Source of the DNA: Anthostomella pinea
Taxonomy: Eukaryota; Ascomycota; Sordariomycetes; Xylariales; Xylariaceae
Length of the DNA: 64,000 nucleotides
Reading direction: 5' to 3'
Assembly (NCBI GenBank): GCA_963556695.1
Contig: CAUWAG010000004.1
Coordinates: 3,906,001-3,970,000, forward strand
Numbering within the stretch: position 1 is the stretch's first letter; every line of letters begins with the position of its first letter. Of this stretch, positions 33,770-45,654 are shown one piece after another. A program made the translations under genes and the position numbers. The notes beneath the pieces are model-generated. The model did not search any database and was not told where the DNA came from. It saw nothing but the letters and a program-made list of their open reading frames with translations.

Positions 33770-35308
33770 ATGACGAATGACGATCATCTCCCGCAGGAAG
33801 CAACAGCAGTGGCGAACCAATCCTCGATATGCGCTGCACTCGCCCAAGCGCGAAATATCCTTCGGCCCATCATGGCCCAACTCACAGAGACACTTGACCA
33901 TTCAGCAACGTCTGCTGCCATCTCGATACCCGAAGTCGGAAGCTTGTCCCTGGAGGACTCGAAGACAAGCAATCGAGACACACCACCACCTGCGGCTCCC
34001 GCCGGCGATGTGTTTCTAAAACCATATTATCTGGAGAATGGCTTGCGACGCGTTGCTCCCTACCACTACACATACAATACCTGGTGCAAAGAACGTTGGC
34101 GAGGAAGGGAGCTCCTGGACGTCTTCGAGAGCGAGTTTAGGGACCGCCCAGTAGCATACTACAAGAATGCCATGGAGACTGGAAAGATATGTATCAACGG
34201 GAAACCTGCGCTTCCAAACCACGTCCTCAAGAATGGGCAGTTGGTATCGCACAAAATACATCGACATGAGCCGCCTGTCTCCGCGACGCCCATAGGAATT
34301 ATCTATGAAGATCAGGACATGATCGTGATCAACAAGCCGTCCGGGATACCTGTTCATCCTGCGGGGCGATACAACTTCAACTCCGTCGTGGAGATTATGA
34401 AAGCCGAGAGGCATTCTGAATGGATCGCCTACCCCTGCAACAGGCTGGACAGGTTGACCAGCGGTATCATGTTTGTTGCCAAGCATCCCAAAGCAGCAGA
34501 AAAACTTAGTGTTCAGATCGCACAGCGAACCGTTCGGAAGGAGTATCTAGCCAGAGTCATCGGTGAGTTTCCTGAAGGCGAGGTCGTCTGCAACGACCCT
34601 GTCCTCCAGATATCACCGAAACTTGGATTGAACCGAATACGAGCGAATGGCAAAACTGCGAGAACGGTATTCAAGAGGCTTGCCTATTATCCTCCGCGTG
34701 AAGCGCGGCAGCACACGTCTGAAGAGTCCGATGGCTGCCTCGAGGCACCGAGTCAGAGTTCTGAGGGGAGCGCACGGCCCTGGATGCGCAAGGAAGGATA
34801 CTCAATTGTCCGATGTTTGCCAGTGACTGGGAGGACCCATCAGATCAGGGTTCATCTCCAGCACTTAGGTCACCCCATCCAGAATGATCCCATATATGCC
34901 AACCAAAGAGTCTGGGGAATACAACTCGGTTATAATGACCCCGATGCCCTCGAGAATACTGACGAGGACATCATTTCACGGCTAAACCGAATGGGAAAAG
35001 AAGAAGTAGCCGATGCAGTGGCCTATCAAGACGAGATGGTTGACGAGTATAACAAGAAAAAGGCGGAAAAGATGTCGGGCGAGCTCTGTGAAGTGTGCGA
35101 TACGCCACTCTACACAGACCCCGGAGAGCAAGAGCTATCCCTATGGCTACATAGCCTACGTTACGAAGATGCTGGAGGCAGTTGGTGCTATGTGAGCCCT
35201 CTCCCTGACTGGGCCCTGCCACCCACCGGTATGAGTGGGCCTACCGAAGTTGGCGGGATGGGAGAGCTGGTCGACGCAGTTCGGGACCTGAATCCTGAAA
35301 TTTCATGA
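33770..35308 (+). CDS. RluA-family tRNA pseudouridine synthase (Rib2/Pus9-like)
   Basis: Intronless; 512 residues from the first in-frame ATG at 33770 (a Met 34 codons later, at 33872, is an alternative). The open frame extends upstream to 33704 without an ATG. An S4-like segment (about residues 115-165, with TGKICINGKPALPNHVLKNG) precedes the catalytic domain: IIYEDQDMIVINKPSGIPVHP, then the active-site loop NRLDRLTSG with catalytic Asp227, and later VTGRTHQIRVHLQHLGHPI near the C-terminal core. This is the architecture of eukaryotic RluA enzymes that isomerise U32 of cytosolic and mitochondrial tRNAs (yeast Pus8/Rib2 and Pus9). The His that often opens the HRLDR motif is Asn here. An insert (about 330-355) and a C-terminal tail with a CEVCDTPLYTDP motif follow. 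No deaminase domain like that of yeast Rib2 is present. Confidence 0.92.
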   Translation: MTNDDHLPQEATAVANQSSICAALAQARNILRPIMAQLTETLDHSATSAAISIPEVGSLSLEDSKTSNRDTPPPAAPAGDVFLKPYYLENGLRRVAPYHYTYNTWCKERWRGRELLDVFESEFRDRPVAYYKNAMETGKICINGKPALPNHVLKNGQLVSHKIHRHEPPVSATPIGIIYEDQDMIVINKPSGIPVHPAGRYNFNSVVEIMKAERHSEWIAYPCNRLDRLTSGIMFVAKHPKAAEKLSVQIAQRTVRKEYLARVIGEFPEGEVVCNDPVLQISPKLGLNRIRANGKTARTVFKRLAYYPPREARQHTSEESDGCLEAPSQSSEGSARPWMRKEGYSIVRCLPVTGRTHQIRVHLQHLGHPIQNDPIYANQRVWGIQLGYNDPDALENTDEDIISRLNRMGKEEVADAVAYQDEMVDEYNKKKAEKMSGELCEVCDTPLYTDPGEQELSLWLHSLRYEDAGGSWCYVSPLPDWALPPTGMSGPTEVGGMGELVDAVRDLNPEIS

Positions 35309-37316
35309 GCACCTTTGTAAATTCGATGTGCCCTGAAAAGCTCTGTTGCACCAAGGAAAAACAAAAGGGTCTAGGTTGCTTGTCCAGGTTGAAACACGAT
35401 CCACCTGAACTGGCGTAAAGTCAAATAACTGGGTTCAGCACGCGGCTACAACCCACAACGTGGTTGCGTGCCGGCTATAATCCACAACGTTGACCGTTGT
35501 TGCGTGCCGTGCTCGGCCCAACCTTCTACTAGCGGTGGAAAAGCTCATACCCCATGCCCCGTGCCCACCTCAAGCTCCTACAACAGCCTCTTTCTAGCCG
35601 GCAAACAGAGTTTGAACTTGCAGTTATAGATCCCGGTAACGACATCATGCTACATCACGACCTCCAACTTGCTCACCTTGGATCTTGAACACCGATTTTC
35701 ATATGCTATTCCCGGGAATGCCACACAAGCAAGCATAGCTCCTTCTCGAACGCACGTGGCGAGGATCTGGCAAAGATCCCGTTCCGACTGGGATCCGGGC
35801 ACGTCACGGGGCAACGATTGATGTATCTACGCGACAGCCTCACATGACCACAGCTCCCTCCTTGGGAGTGGCTTGTTACGGATGGCCTGACCCCAAGCGG
35901 ATGCTACCTGGTCGTAACGGCTTATGTGATATGTGTGACGCGTGCGCCGTGGATCTATTACCGAAGTTGCTGTTCTTCGTGATGTGACGAGGAGTATCCG
36001 AGTGTCCACGCCGTTTTCTCGAATCGTGGACTGGCCAAGCGATGTCGCACTCATCGTCCACACTCCGAGTCTGCCCGTATCAACAAGTCAATCCAACTCT
36101 GCAACTAATACTGAACACTGTCATCAAGAGGTGAATCAGGGAGGACCAACCTGTGCACCACCCCTGTACGTTAAGGTGCATATGTAGCTTCTAATGCTCT
36201 AGAGCTACTGTACGCATTGCAGAATAGTGGACTTTCTCGGAATATTCCTTAGAAGTCATCGAAAGCCGCTGCTCATCGTCAGCAAGCACTACAGGTAGTC
36301 ACGTCTTGGCTCTTGGACCAAGGCACTTATGACATTAGGCCTATACGATAGAGCAGAACCATGCCGTCTGTGCACGGTTACTATCTACTTTCTCTTTCAA
36401 GGAGAGAATGTCAATGTGCAATGCACCTTGTCGATGCAGAAGGCAAACAGATCTGTCCACATTCATTGTGGCATCCGATTCTACGAGACCCAGACCCGGT
36501 CTACCTGGTTATCATGATTGTTCCAGGCCGCCGACGAACACCGACCAGCGATGGCTAGGATGGAATCCCCGTCGCTGGCGGCCCAGCCATCCCATCTGGC
36601 CCTCCAATACCCTGCTTCCCACGCTTTCGAAAGCGTTGTGGGCTATCGTCCGGCCTTCGATGGACGCTGCGCCGTCTGTCATAGCGTAAAGTCTATTTAG
36701 GACCCCCGCCCCTGCGGTCACCACTTTGAAGCCAGATTGAGGGATCAACGCTACTTGCCGTCGTCTGGCACTCTTGCCCAAGGTATCTCTGGCACCGCCT
36801 GGCTCAAGCATCTGCTTGGGGTTGTGCCTACTCTGCTGGAGGGTGTACTCTGCTTCAACGTTGAGGGGTGGCCTAGAAACGTGGCACTGCTCGTGCTGGC
36901 AGCTGTCCGAGATGCCTTAGCGTCTGGTCGCCAACAATGCCATCGGGTACCGTATACACCGCCGACATACGTGTAGTGCCAGCAGGCTCCCGAAGACATG
37001 TCCGTGCTCGGAGTACTGGTGAACACCAGGGGGCTACAGGGGTTCCTTCTTCATGCCCCTGGAGTGGCCATCTGGATCGTGGTGGGTCTATGCGAACTAC
37101 CCTCAAGAGCTGGATGCATGCACGCACGCGCTTCGAGCTGCCGGCCAGGTGTAGCGTCGCCCCATCCTGTGTTCGTCGTATATATCTGTCTCCTCATGAC
37201 GCCAATGTGACCCTGACGAGTTCTGTCTTCCAACCTGACAGTCTTATATTCCACACGTCTTCCCTCTCTACAGCAGCTTCTATTGCTCCCGGGCAGCCCT
37301 CATATCGCTATTAGGC
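35309..37316. other. Intergenic region
   Basis: 2 kb with no supported gene. It holds a short direct duplication at 35443-35507. ORFs at 36408-36689 (+), 36512-36811 (-) and 36937-37314 (+) are open but have no domain. The last ~100 bases (CT-rich, ending in CATATCGCTATTAGGC) are probably the leader of the bZIP gene. Confidence 0.4.
35443..35507. repeat. Two-copy direct repeat with internal hairpin
   Basis: Copy 1 (35443-35471) and copy 2 (35472-35507) share CGGCTA-A-CCACAACGT and end in GTTGCGTGC; copy 2 has about 7 extra bases in the middle. Both contain the self-complementary ACAACGT/ACGTTG type sequence. Confidence 0.55.
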
Positions 37317-38303
37317 ATGGCTTATACTGCCCATATCGTACCTTCATCCTCCCGGACCGCCTCTCCGGCGGCCTCGAGCCCAGAGCCCAGCAGCAACATG
37401 ACCAAGGCCACGACAGATTCCACCAAAGGTGGCAAACGTAAGGGTATGCTCCAAACTGTGGTAAGTGGCGGGTGGAGAGTTGACTCAGCTATCTAGGTAC
37501 CAGGAGTGTATCTACACTGACCCCTTCACAACTTGCCCGGAAGCGCGCCAATGATCGGGAGGCTCAGCGAGCCATTCGAGCACGTACGAAGGAGCACATC
37601 GAAAGCCTCGAGAGGGAATTAGATGAGCTTCGAAGTCGACACAACCGAGATCATGCTATTCAGGACCTACTCCGGAGAAACAAGGCACTCGAAGACGAAG
37701 TCCACCGTTTGAGGAACGGTCTGGGGATGCGCACCACCGGTACAAGTGGGCCGTACCAAGCTCGTATGTTAACGGCGCACCAACATGCCAACATTGCGGA
37801 CAGTCGAGCTGACTGGTCTGTAGAATACAAGGGCTGCGACTCGGGAGCATCCTCTTTCGGGCAGTCGACACCAGAGTACTCCATGATGTCGGACATTCCG
37901 CCCCCCTACCACGGCATTTCTGCCACCACCGATGGCTGGCCATCGGCTGTGCCCTGCTCTGTACCTTCCAACGTCTCTAGCCCCTCCTCCTCTTCAGGGG
38001 CGAATGAAGACTTTGTATACTACCCAACGAGTGCCCCCTCTGCTGTCTTTGAGAGAACCAGCATACCGGCAACTTTGAACTCTCCTGCTGCCTCCTGCAT
38101 TGGTAGTGATGCCGGCTTTGATGATGTCAAATCCGGTAAGTCTAGCGTTGAATTTTGATGATCACCACAGCTTATTCCTAACCAGCCTTCTTCTAGAGTT
38201 TGGATGCCCATCCGTCAACATCATGCCCCTAACTCCCAGCTATCACCATCAGCCGTGGAACGTGTACCCCGTGTACTACCAAGCGTCCCCAGCAGCCTTA
38301 TAA
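37317..38303 (+). CDS. bZIP transcription factor
   Basis: Three exons, 37317-37443, 37497-38135 and 38197-38303 (introns of 53 and 61 nt), encode 290 residues. The join of exons 1 and 2 yields KGTRSVSTLTPSQLARKRAN, leading into the basic region (RANDREAQRAIRARTKEHI) and a leucine-zipper-like helix (LERELDELRSR...LLRRNKALEDEVHRL). The basic region has the DNA-contact Asn and Arg spacing of bZIP proteins. The middle is Ser/Pro-rich. Exon 3 ends with PWNVYPVYYQ, a C-terminal signature of a fungal bZIP subfamily, which is why the extra exon is included; without it the frame stops shortly after 38135. Nuclear DNA-binding is expected; targets are unknown. A later donor (37461, GTAAGT) would break the frame and was not used. 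Confidence 0.88.
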
Positions 38304-41300
38304 CTGGGCACCCACGACTGTGATGCGCCGAGTCTCGATCGGTCTATTATACAAAGATACAGTTTGACACTGGTCTGTCGGACTCACGAGGGCGCTATCA
38401 GCTGAACATCCTATCGGTGCGCATGCCACTGGTGGCTTGCGGAACTTGTATCCATTTGAAAAATTGGGCATTTTACTAAAACATGACGCGGCGTTACACC
38501 GAGTTGGGGGCTATGGTCACAGTAGAGAGACAACACTACTAGACCATTCTGGGCGGCGTTCCGGGGGTTTGAATTTTGGGCTTTGGACAGGGACTGGCTG
38601 GCGGACAATTGGGCACAGGAAGGAAAGGGCTTGGAAAGCATCGGCCGACAGGGAATTATACCATGGGAATTACGGAGTTCATGCATCCTTGCCACAGGGC
38701 GGTGTTTACTTGGCATATGGACTGGATACCATGAAGAGCTACTGGGCATCTTCCCGATAGGCTCGATGACAGATGAATAAAGATGAAACAAAACCGTACT
38801 CACATTTGGTCCATTACTTGCGTTTGTGCCATGTCACTCGCCTCCAACATTATTTTGATATCTTGACTTGAGTTAACGCAACATTCAAACGGACAATGGG
38901 TATAACGTACATCTCGCTTTGCCTGTCGGTCTCTACACTCGGCACCTGATACTCTACAAGGCTTCACCCGTCGGGATCTACACTCGGCAGTTGATGCTAC
39001 TCTACAAGGCTTCACATGATCCACGATGCCGCCGGTCGATCTGCGTAGGACCCTGTAGGAAAACCCGGGGTATCAACCCCAGCTCACAACGTCTTGATCT
39101 GTGATGGACCACAACGCTGCCCCCTCACCTGGGCATCCGCTCCACAGGGGCTGGTTCGCGGTCGGGCTGTCGTCTAGACCTGCAGACGGAACAAGTTCCC
39201 CGGCTGAACACGGCCAGTCCAGTCCGTCTCACGAACCGTCGGCACTTCCGGGGCCATCAGAAGACGGATCGGGCTTGTCATTGGCGTGGCCGATCTACTA
39301 GAGATCTGGGCAGCTCGCTACTGATCGCCCTAATGTGCGCTTGAGCCTCGCAGCTGGTGCCCGTATGAGCAGACCTATGAGAGCCACGGAGGCCAGGCTC
39401 ACCATGGCAGTGGTATATGCGCTAGCAAGCAGCTGGCGATTTGTCGAGAACCAGCTGGAGGTTGGTTCAGTCGATCGGAACTCGGCATGTCTCCGAGCTC
39501 TACGAGACAAAGGGATCTACCCGGCGGACCACGATCACCCACGCCCATGACCCAGCGCACATCAGATAACCCACCACAATCCAATCACCACAATACATCG
39601 ATAGAGGACTGTCACGACTATGATTGCAGGTCTTGCTACGAGAGTTCGGATATAATCGATGGAAGCCCACCCCACGACCGTCCACAGTGGGATTAGGATG
39701 GGAAGAATAACCGAACGCCTACTCCTTTTAGCGAACGAACCGCGTCTCGCGATCCCCATTTTTGGTTTGACGACCACTGTACTGACCCGCCAGTTCGTCT
39801 GATGTCGTCTCGGGTGAAGGCGCCACTAGAGGAATCCCGAATACGCAAGAAGATGCGTTGCTTGCATCCTGTACCTATGTCATACTGACCCCCCACACGA
39901 TCGCTCTCCTCTTCTACACTACAATCCCTCTTATTAACCTTATCTCCTTCTTCTCGCTACTGCATTAGCATCCATCTGACAAGGCTTCATGGCAGACGTC
40001 CATCAATATCCCCTCTCTTAGGTGGCTTTTGGCCAGGCTCATTTCTGGCTGACATTGCCACGCAGCATACACACATTCACGATAAGTGGATTGATGCCCT
40101 CATTCCACCTGCACCATCTGCATCGTCTATCGCGCATACTTACCGCACATAGCGGAAGGTAGCTTGAGGAGAGGCGGAAGAAACCTGGTGCATCTCACGA
40201 GAGTTCCTGCCTGCATACCAACTCAAAGCTTATGAATCCCATCACGCGCCCCATCACATTCGAGATCAGGATCCCATCACGCTCCTGTCACCCGGCACGT
40301 GAACGCGGCAACTCTATCATGGTGCTAAACTCTATCTAACTACTTCCAAGGTAGTATATAATATACGCGAAGCGTGACCGATCGACTGCATGCAATTCAC
40401 AGGGTTGACCCTAGGGTACGGGCCCGGGACAGCGCCTACTCTACATCTACCTACGTCCTTTCTAGTCCACACGCATCTCACTATCTCCCAGACAGTTATC
40501 AGACATGGATATCCCTCCTTCACCCAGGTCACAAGTATAGCTGCTTTGCTTTGACACCTGTCCACTATATCGTTCTTGATGAGTCTCGGACATGCCTGCT
40601 CACCGAACCCAGCTGCCTTGTGTCTCGTTTGAGTTTACCTGTCGTCAGTCTTGAATCGGTTTTGCCTCATTCGTTGCCTCTTTCGACCACATTTCGTTCT
40701 TGAAACCAGGATGGGATGAGTGAATAGACACGTTCTAGAACCGCGTGGCCACCAGGAGACCCGTTCCGTCCTGGCCGGCCGCGATAAACGCTCCTGTGCC
40801 TGTCGAGGCCACGATGTCCGGGGTCGCCTACGGATATATGCAGAGCAAATAAACCTCGAGGTTCAACTCACCTACCAAGCATTTTTCTAAGCTACAGTGA
40901 CAGGTGTGTCCTGTGTATCTCGTCGCATAAACCACAAGTCACCCCCGCCGGCCTTTGAAACTGCCGCCCAACCAGCGCCAATAGAGCACCACAGCACCCG
41001 GACCCTTTGGCAACGGATCAGACGCCAGCGTGCCGCATTGCGGTATTGCCGGCCCGGTCACTGAGAAGTTTGACTTATCTCAGCACAGCCCAACTGGCTC
41101 AGTCATTTGGTGCGAGTGTGGCTGGTGGTCTGGATATTGGGGACCAACTTTATGACACGCGACAATGATGGGGGGAAAAAGTATAAGTTTGACTGCCTTT
41201 CCTGCGGCTATAGCCGTACGCGACCAACGAACAACCGAGGTGTTCAGCAGCTAACCACCACCTATCCATCGATTGCGCTACATGTGATTACGTTCTCCCA

Positions 41301-43865
41301 GCAAGCAAGCGGGTGAACGGAGCACCCGACACCAGCTGAATCTGCAGGGTCCTGCCCTACCACTCTGCAAATAGAGTTTGGGCCGTTTACGCGTGACGGA
41401 TGGGAACGAGAATGCTGGAAGCCAGAACGTTGCAACTCCCGTCCAAAAAGTTTAGATATCGCCATTTTGAGTTTGATCATTCCTTTCCCCATGGACTCGG
41501 CAAGCCATTTCCATGATCACTAACCCTCCCTCAACGGGCCCCCCCCTACGCGTTGCGTGGTGAGCACTGTTCACTTCACCTTAGCATCTGGCCTAGAAAG
41601 TTTCCTATCTGGGAACGGCGGCATGACACTCGCTGAGTCTACCCTGAAACCCATGGAGGGAGCTAGCATCAATCTCGTGGAAGTCTTCCAGAAGCCTCCT
41701 TTGCGCTAGGCATGACACACGACGCACGCGCGCAGCAACGGGTGTTTCGACAGATCCGTGAGTCCTTGCAGCTCTATCTAGGTCCCTTGCTGGACTTTCC
41801 ACATGCTCTCAGGGCTCTTTACTGCCATGTCAACGCCCTGAGGATGCTCGATTGCCGACGCGCCAGCTTTTTGGCATCGCATGTCGTCTTCACAAACCGA
41901 GCGAACGACAGAACTGCAGACGGGCGCAGGTGTTCCCCGCCCAGAGCGACCAACGGACTAGAAGACCGGCTTCGAAAACCGTATGTTAAAAAGGCTACGA
42001 CATATTGACTATGTCTTACAGCTAACGTTACTAGCTTCGTTATCATGCACGCCTTGAGCTTTGCCAAATTATACACGTACCACCAGCTGCGACGGAGACC
42101 TCCAGACGTGATCCAAGATTACGATACCTAACCGGCCGCCGCGGGTAGGGGGGAGTCCCGGGATGTCATTTTGGTAGAATGTTCTGTCATGCTATCATGT
42201 TGGAAAGTGATATCCCTGTCAGCATCGCCGCCCTGCTCAAAACGTGGCCACAGGGATTCGTGCTTTTGCTACCCACAACCCGCCCACGTAGACGATACTT
42301 CACAAGTACCATGGACTTTCACGCATCCTGCCCTTCAGTGCGCCGCGTAAACCCGTTCTGTACGGGAAGCTATTTAGGGTTTTCGCTAGGCGGCACGCGA
42401 TGAACTACCAAGGACCTTCGGTTGCCATGTGGAGTGCCAACTCTGAGAGCTGTAGGCTGGCAATATAAGGTTCGTTCACCAGCTTCTAGTCCTGCTTCAC
42501 CTTCCTTCTAGACTTGCTTCCTCGCCTTCTTCCCTAGCGGGGCGCTCGATCGTCAACGGGAACGTCATACCAGGAAGGCTTCAAGAATATTGCTAGAGCA
42601 AACCTTCTGGTGCTGGCTAGGACTCCTCAGCCCAACGTGTGGTTGGTTACCGGTAGGCCAGTCTGTGGAATGCCGAGAGGTCCGAGTCCTCCGGTTGCTG
42701 CTCCGCACCACCACACCGAGGTAAGCCGGACGCCCGGACGCCCGGAACGGACACCTGTATCCGACAATTCCTGGGTTACCTAATAAGCCATTTCTTCGTC
42801 TTCCACTGGACGGAGTTTCACCCGTCTTGTCCACACCTTCCATTGGAGGGTTATCTGCTCCGAGAGTAACTTATAGACTCTCTCTGGTTAACATCTGGGT
42901 TCGTCGAACTCGTGGCCTCGCAAAGAAGCGCATCGCACGTGAAGCCGTTGCCGATATACTTCTGTAAACAGTAACACGCCCGAGCTGCGGGAGCTGACTG
43001 ATGTGGCTGGGGCGTCTCCCCTCTCATGGCGGAAGCTGGCGCGTACTATATCGCACTGACCGGGCCACCGAGGTGAGACTTACCTTAGAGGCTTTTCTCT
43101 AGTCCAGCCACTCCCATCTCAACGGCCGGCATACACCACGTGGTACAGATATCTCGGCTCACCACCCATCTTACCGATCATATACCTAACCTGCAGCCAC
43201 CATCCCACATCTCACATCCCGTGACCGCGTCAGCAGTTGCCGCCGCTTTCGCGTTCTGGACTGGCAGGCAGCCAGCTCTGGGCTGTCCAGCAAGGCCTGC
43301 CTATAAGCTTGGCCGCTTGATAATATGATGCTATTCCAACACGCGACCAGATCACGGTAAAACCCAAATCGATGCTCACTCGGTCAATGTCAGGGTGCGG
43401 GCATTTTTATCCATTACGTGGGAAGTACTGCAGATTTCCCGAAAAAAGTGTGCGTAGGTAACATCGCAGAGTCCTATAGCCTCTCGGCAAATAGAACACC
43501 CCTTTTCCGCCTCTAACTCATTAGGTAGGCATTTTGATAGGCCACCGACTACGGCTTCGACCCCTAGTCCCCGATCTTTCTGTCTACTGCAGGGCCGCGC
43601 TGGCTCCGCGAGAGACGGCTGCCCCGTGAGCGAGCCTGAAGCTTTAATTATGTCTGCAGTAGGTGCAGACGTGTGCCAAGTCGTTGGACATTGAGACGGC
43701 TTCGTGGTAAGCTTTTGCTCGGTGGATGTAAGATGCAGGTCGATCCACGTTGCGGCGAGCTGGGCGGCGGGCGGGCGGTGTTCATCAAGTGCGAGGGATG
43801 GGGGAATGTTCTCTTGAGTACCCATGCCATTGGGTAGTACGACCTGGATGTACGTCTCTGTATCA
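38304..43865. other. Long gene-free region left of the LINE
   Basis: 5.6 kb without a recognisable gene. Short ORFs on both strands, the longest 149 codons (43376-43825, minus, with a CSICREAIGLC cysteine pair), have no clear domain. There is one tandem duplication (38922-39014). A stretch at about 42420-42660 with a TATA-like CAATATAAGG followed by CT-rich sequence could be an old LTR remnant but I could not find a partner copy. Confidence 0.4.
38922..39014. repeat. Tandem duplication, ~46-bp unit
   Basis: Two adjacent copies (38922-38966 and 38967-39014) share GTCGG, CTACACTCGGCA, TGAT and CTCTACAAGGCTTCA; they differ by a few substitutions and a 3-base indel. Confidence 0.7.
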
Positions 43866-43880
43866 GCGTCAAAAGATAAT
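43866..43880. repeat. Target-site duplication of the LINE, left copy
   Basis: GCGTCAAAAGATAAT, identical to 50043-50057. It directly abuts the 3' tail of the element (minus-strand orientation). Confidence 0.9.
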
Positions 43881-45639
43881 TGTTTGTTTTGTATTTAACG
43901 TGGGGGGTTGCTCCTCAGTAGTGCAAACCACGCCTCCCAGAGCCTCTGCATCGCAGGGTTGTAGAGGTCTCAAGATAATAAGTACAGTCAGTCCCGCTCA
44001 CGGGCCCATCCCCGTTGTTGCGGCGGTATAACCTTGGGGTCATCCATCTGTTCCTTCAAGAACAGCTATCTATCGGGGACAGATTGTTAAAAAGAACTTG
44101 CTCTTCTCCACGAATTTTGCCCATTCTGTGCTCCTCTCCCCTAAGTATTGTAAACAAGCTGTCTTAGACGAGTACCTAGGCAGCAGCCGATTTTTCCCCA
44201 GTCTCTTACAAAAAAAAAATTTATTGTGGTGTTTTCTTCTCACCACAGCTGCAGTGATCATTCGAGTCTGTATGCCCAAAATATTCGTAATATCTAGCAA
44301 AGTCGCCATGTCCAGATCTGGCCGCTAGAAGTCTATATAAAGTACTCCTTTTAAAAGATATAAGGTCTTTTTTAGTTATTATATGTAAGTATACTTCTTG
44401 ATACTTAGGTTCTGATCAGTCTTTTTACCATTAGTTGAACTCTTTCTTGCCCTTTCTTTTGAGATCTCTCTTGACCTAAGAGATTGTAGGAAGGTTTATC
44501 GTGTCTGTTTCTAGCATGGCACCCTCTTTTGTTAGTGTGTCGGTAGCTTCGTTGCCATCAATATCTCTGTGTCCAGGAATCCACTTGACGGTCATTCCAG
44601 GAGTGTGTGCTGTGGCAAATTATTAAAATCGTAGAAAAATGTTCTGTGATGTCTCGGGTGGAGTCCCATTGAACCCATCTACCACTGACGTGTTGTCCAG
44701 GCAGACATATAACTGTTTTCCGTGTCCAATTGCCCTGGCTGCTGCAAGACCTTGGAGAGCACCATGGACTTTAGCATCTATTACTTCTGCTTGAAGAAGT
44801 CTGCCCTTTCCCCGGTATACTTCTTGTGTAGTGCCGCCTTTCCTGATGGTATAACCCCATCTAGTGCGGGTTGTGCCTTGGTCGTCCAACTGTGATCCAT
44901 CTGAATAAATGACAAGGTCAGTATTCACGTTTCTCTCCTGTAACTATTACTTAAAGAGCTCTATTTCTTTGTTTTTGTCTTTACGGATTGGGGGCTTCTT
45001 CCATAATGGCCTGGTAAGTATTGGTCTCTGGAAGTCAGGGACTAGCTGGAAGCTCCTTTGTAGCCTTGTTGGATTCTTGCGAGCTTGTATTTGGAGCCTG
45101 CCAATAAGAGGGTGTCTCTGGTCTATTCGTCCTAGTCAGAGGCTGTGACGTCGTCTTATTGACTCTGAAAGAACTCCTGCTGGGGGAATCTGCGATTTAA
45201 AGTGTAGGATATGTCCAGGGTGTGTTTTCCAGACTGGCAAGATAACCCTGATCGCCGTTCGTAGTACGGCAGCTATCGTTCTAAGAAGCCCCTTAATGCG
45301 ATATGCTAATGTCCCACCTAAGCTCCCAACTTTCTTGATTCCTGGGTACCAGGCCTCCAGGCCGTGTGTAAGAATAGAAATAACACAAGCTTTCACAGCC
45401 CTCTTGGTTGACTTTACTGGAAGTTCTTTGACTGTGTTGCATAGTCCTCAAAGATGATTTGCTACCTTATTGGCTTTCTTAGCCCAGTAGGAAATATGAT
45501 TTTTGAAGTTTAGTTTTCTATCCAGGAAGAAACCCAGCCATCGCATGGAGTCCTTTGTTATTTTGTTTATTGTCCCGTAGCGGACTGGAGGATTGTCTGA
45601 GTTCTTTTTCCTTGAGAAGTGCATGATCTCAGTTTTGTC

Positions 45640-45654
45640 AGGGTCAAATTCAAT
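45640..45654. repeat. Target-site duplication of the SINE, left copy
   Basis: AGGGTCAAATTCAAT, identical to 46211-46225. In the LINE it encodes IEFDP of the reverse transcriptase on the minus strand. Confidence 0.93.

Noticed and set aside
37444..37460. Alternative bZIP exon 1 ending at the stronger GTAAGT donor (37461).
   Set aside because: It is in phase 0 and no acceptor restores the bZIP frame, whereas GTATGC at 37444 gives KGTRSVSTLTPSQLARKR.
42420..42660. Possible solo LTR with TATA-like and CT-rich sequence.
   Set aside because: No second copy in the window, no target duplication and no adjacent pol gene; too weak to annotate.
43376..43825. 149-codon minus-strand ORF with a CSICREAIGLC pair, next to the LINE insertion.
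   Set aside because: The cysteine pair alone does not make a RING or other zinc finger, and no intron or continuation on the far side of the LINE was found.
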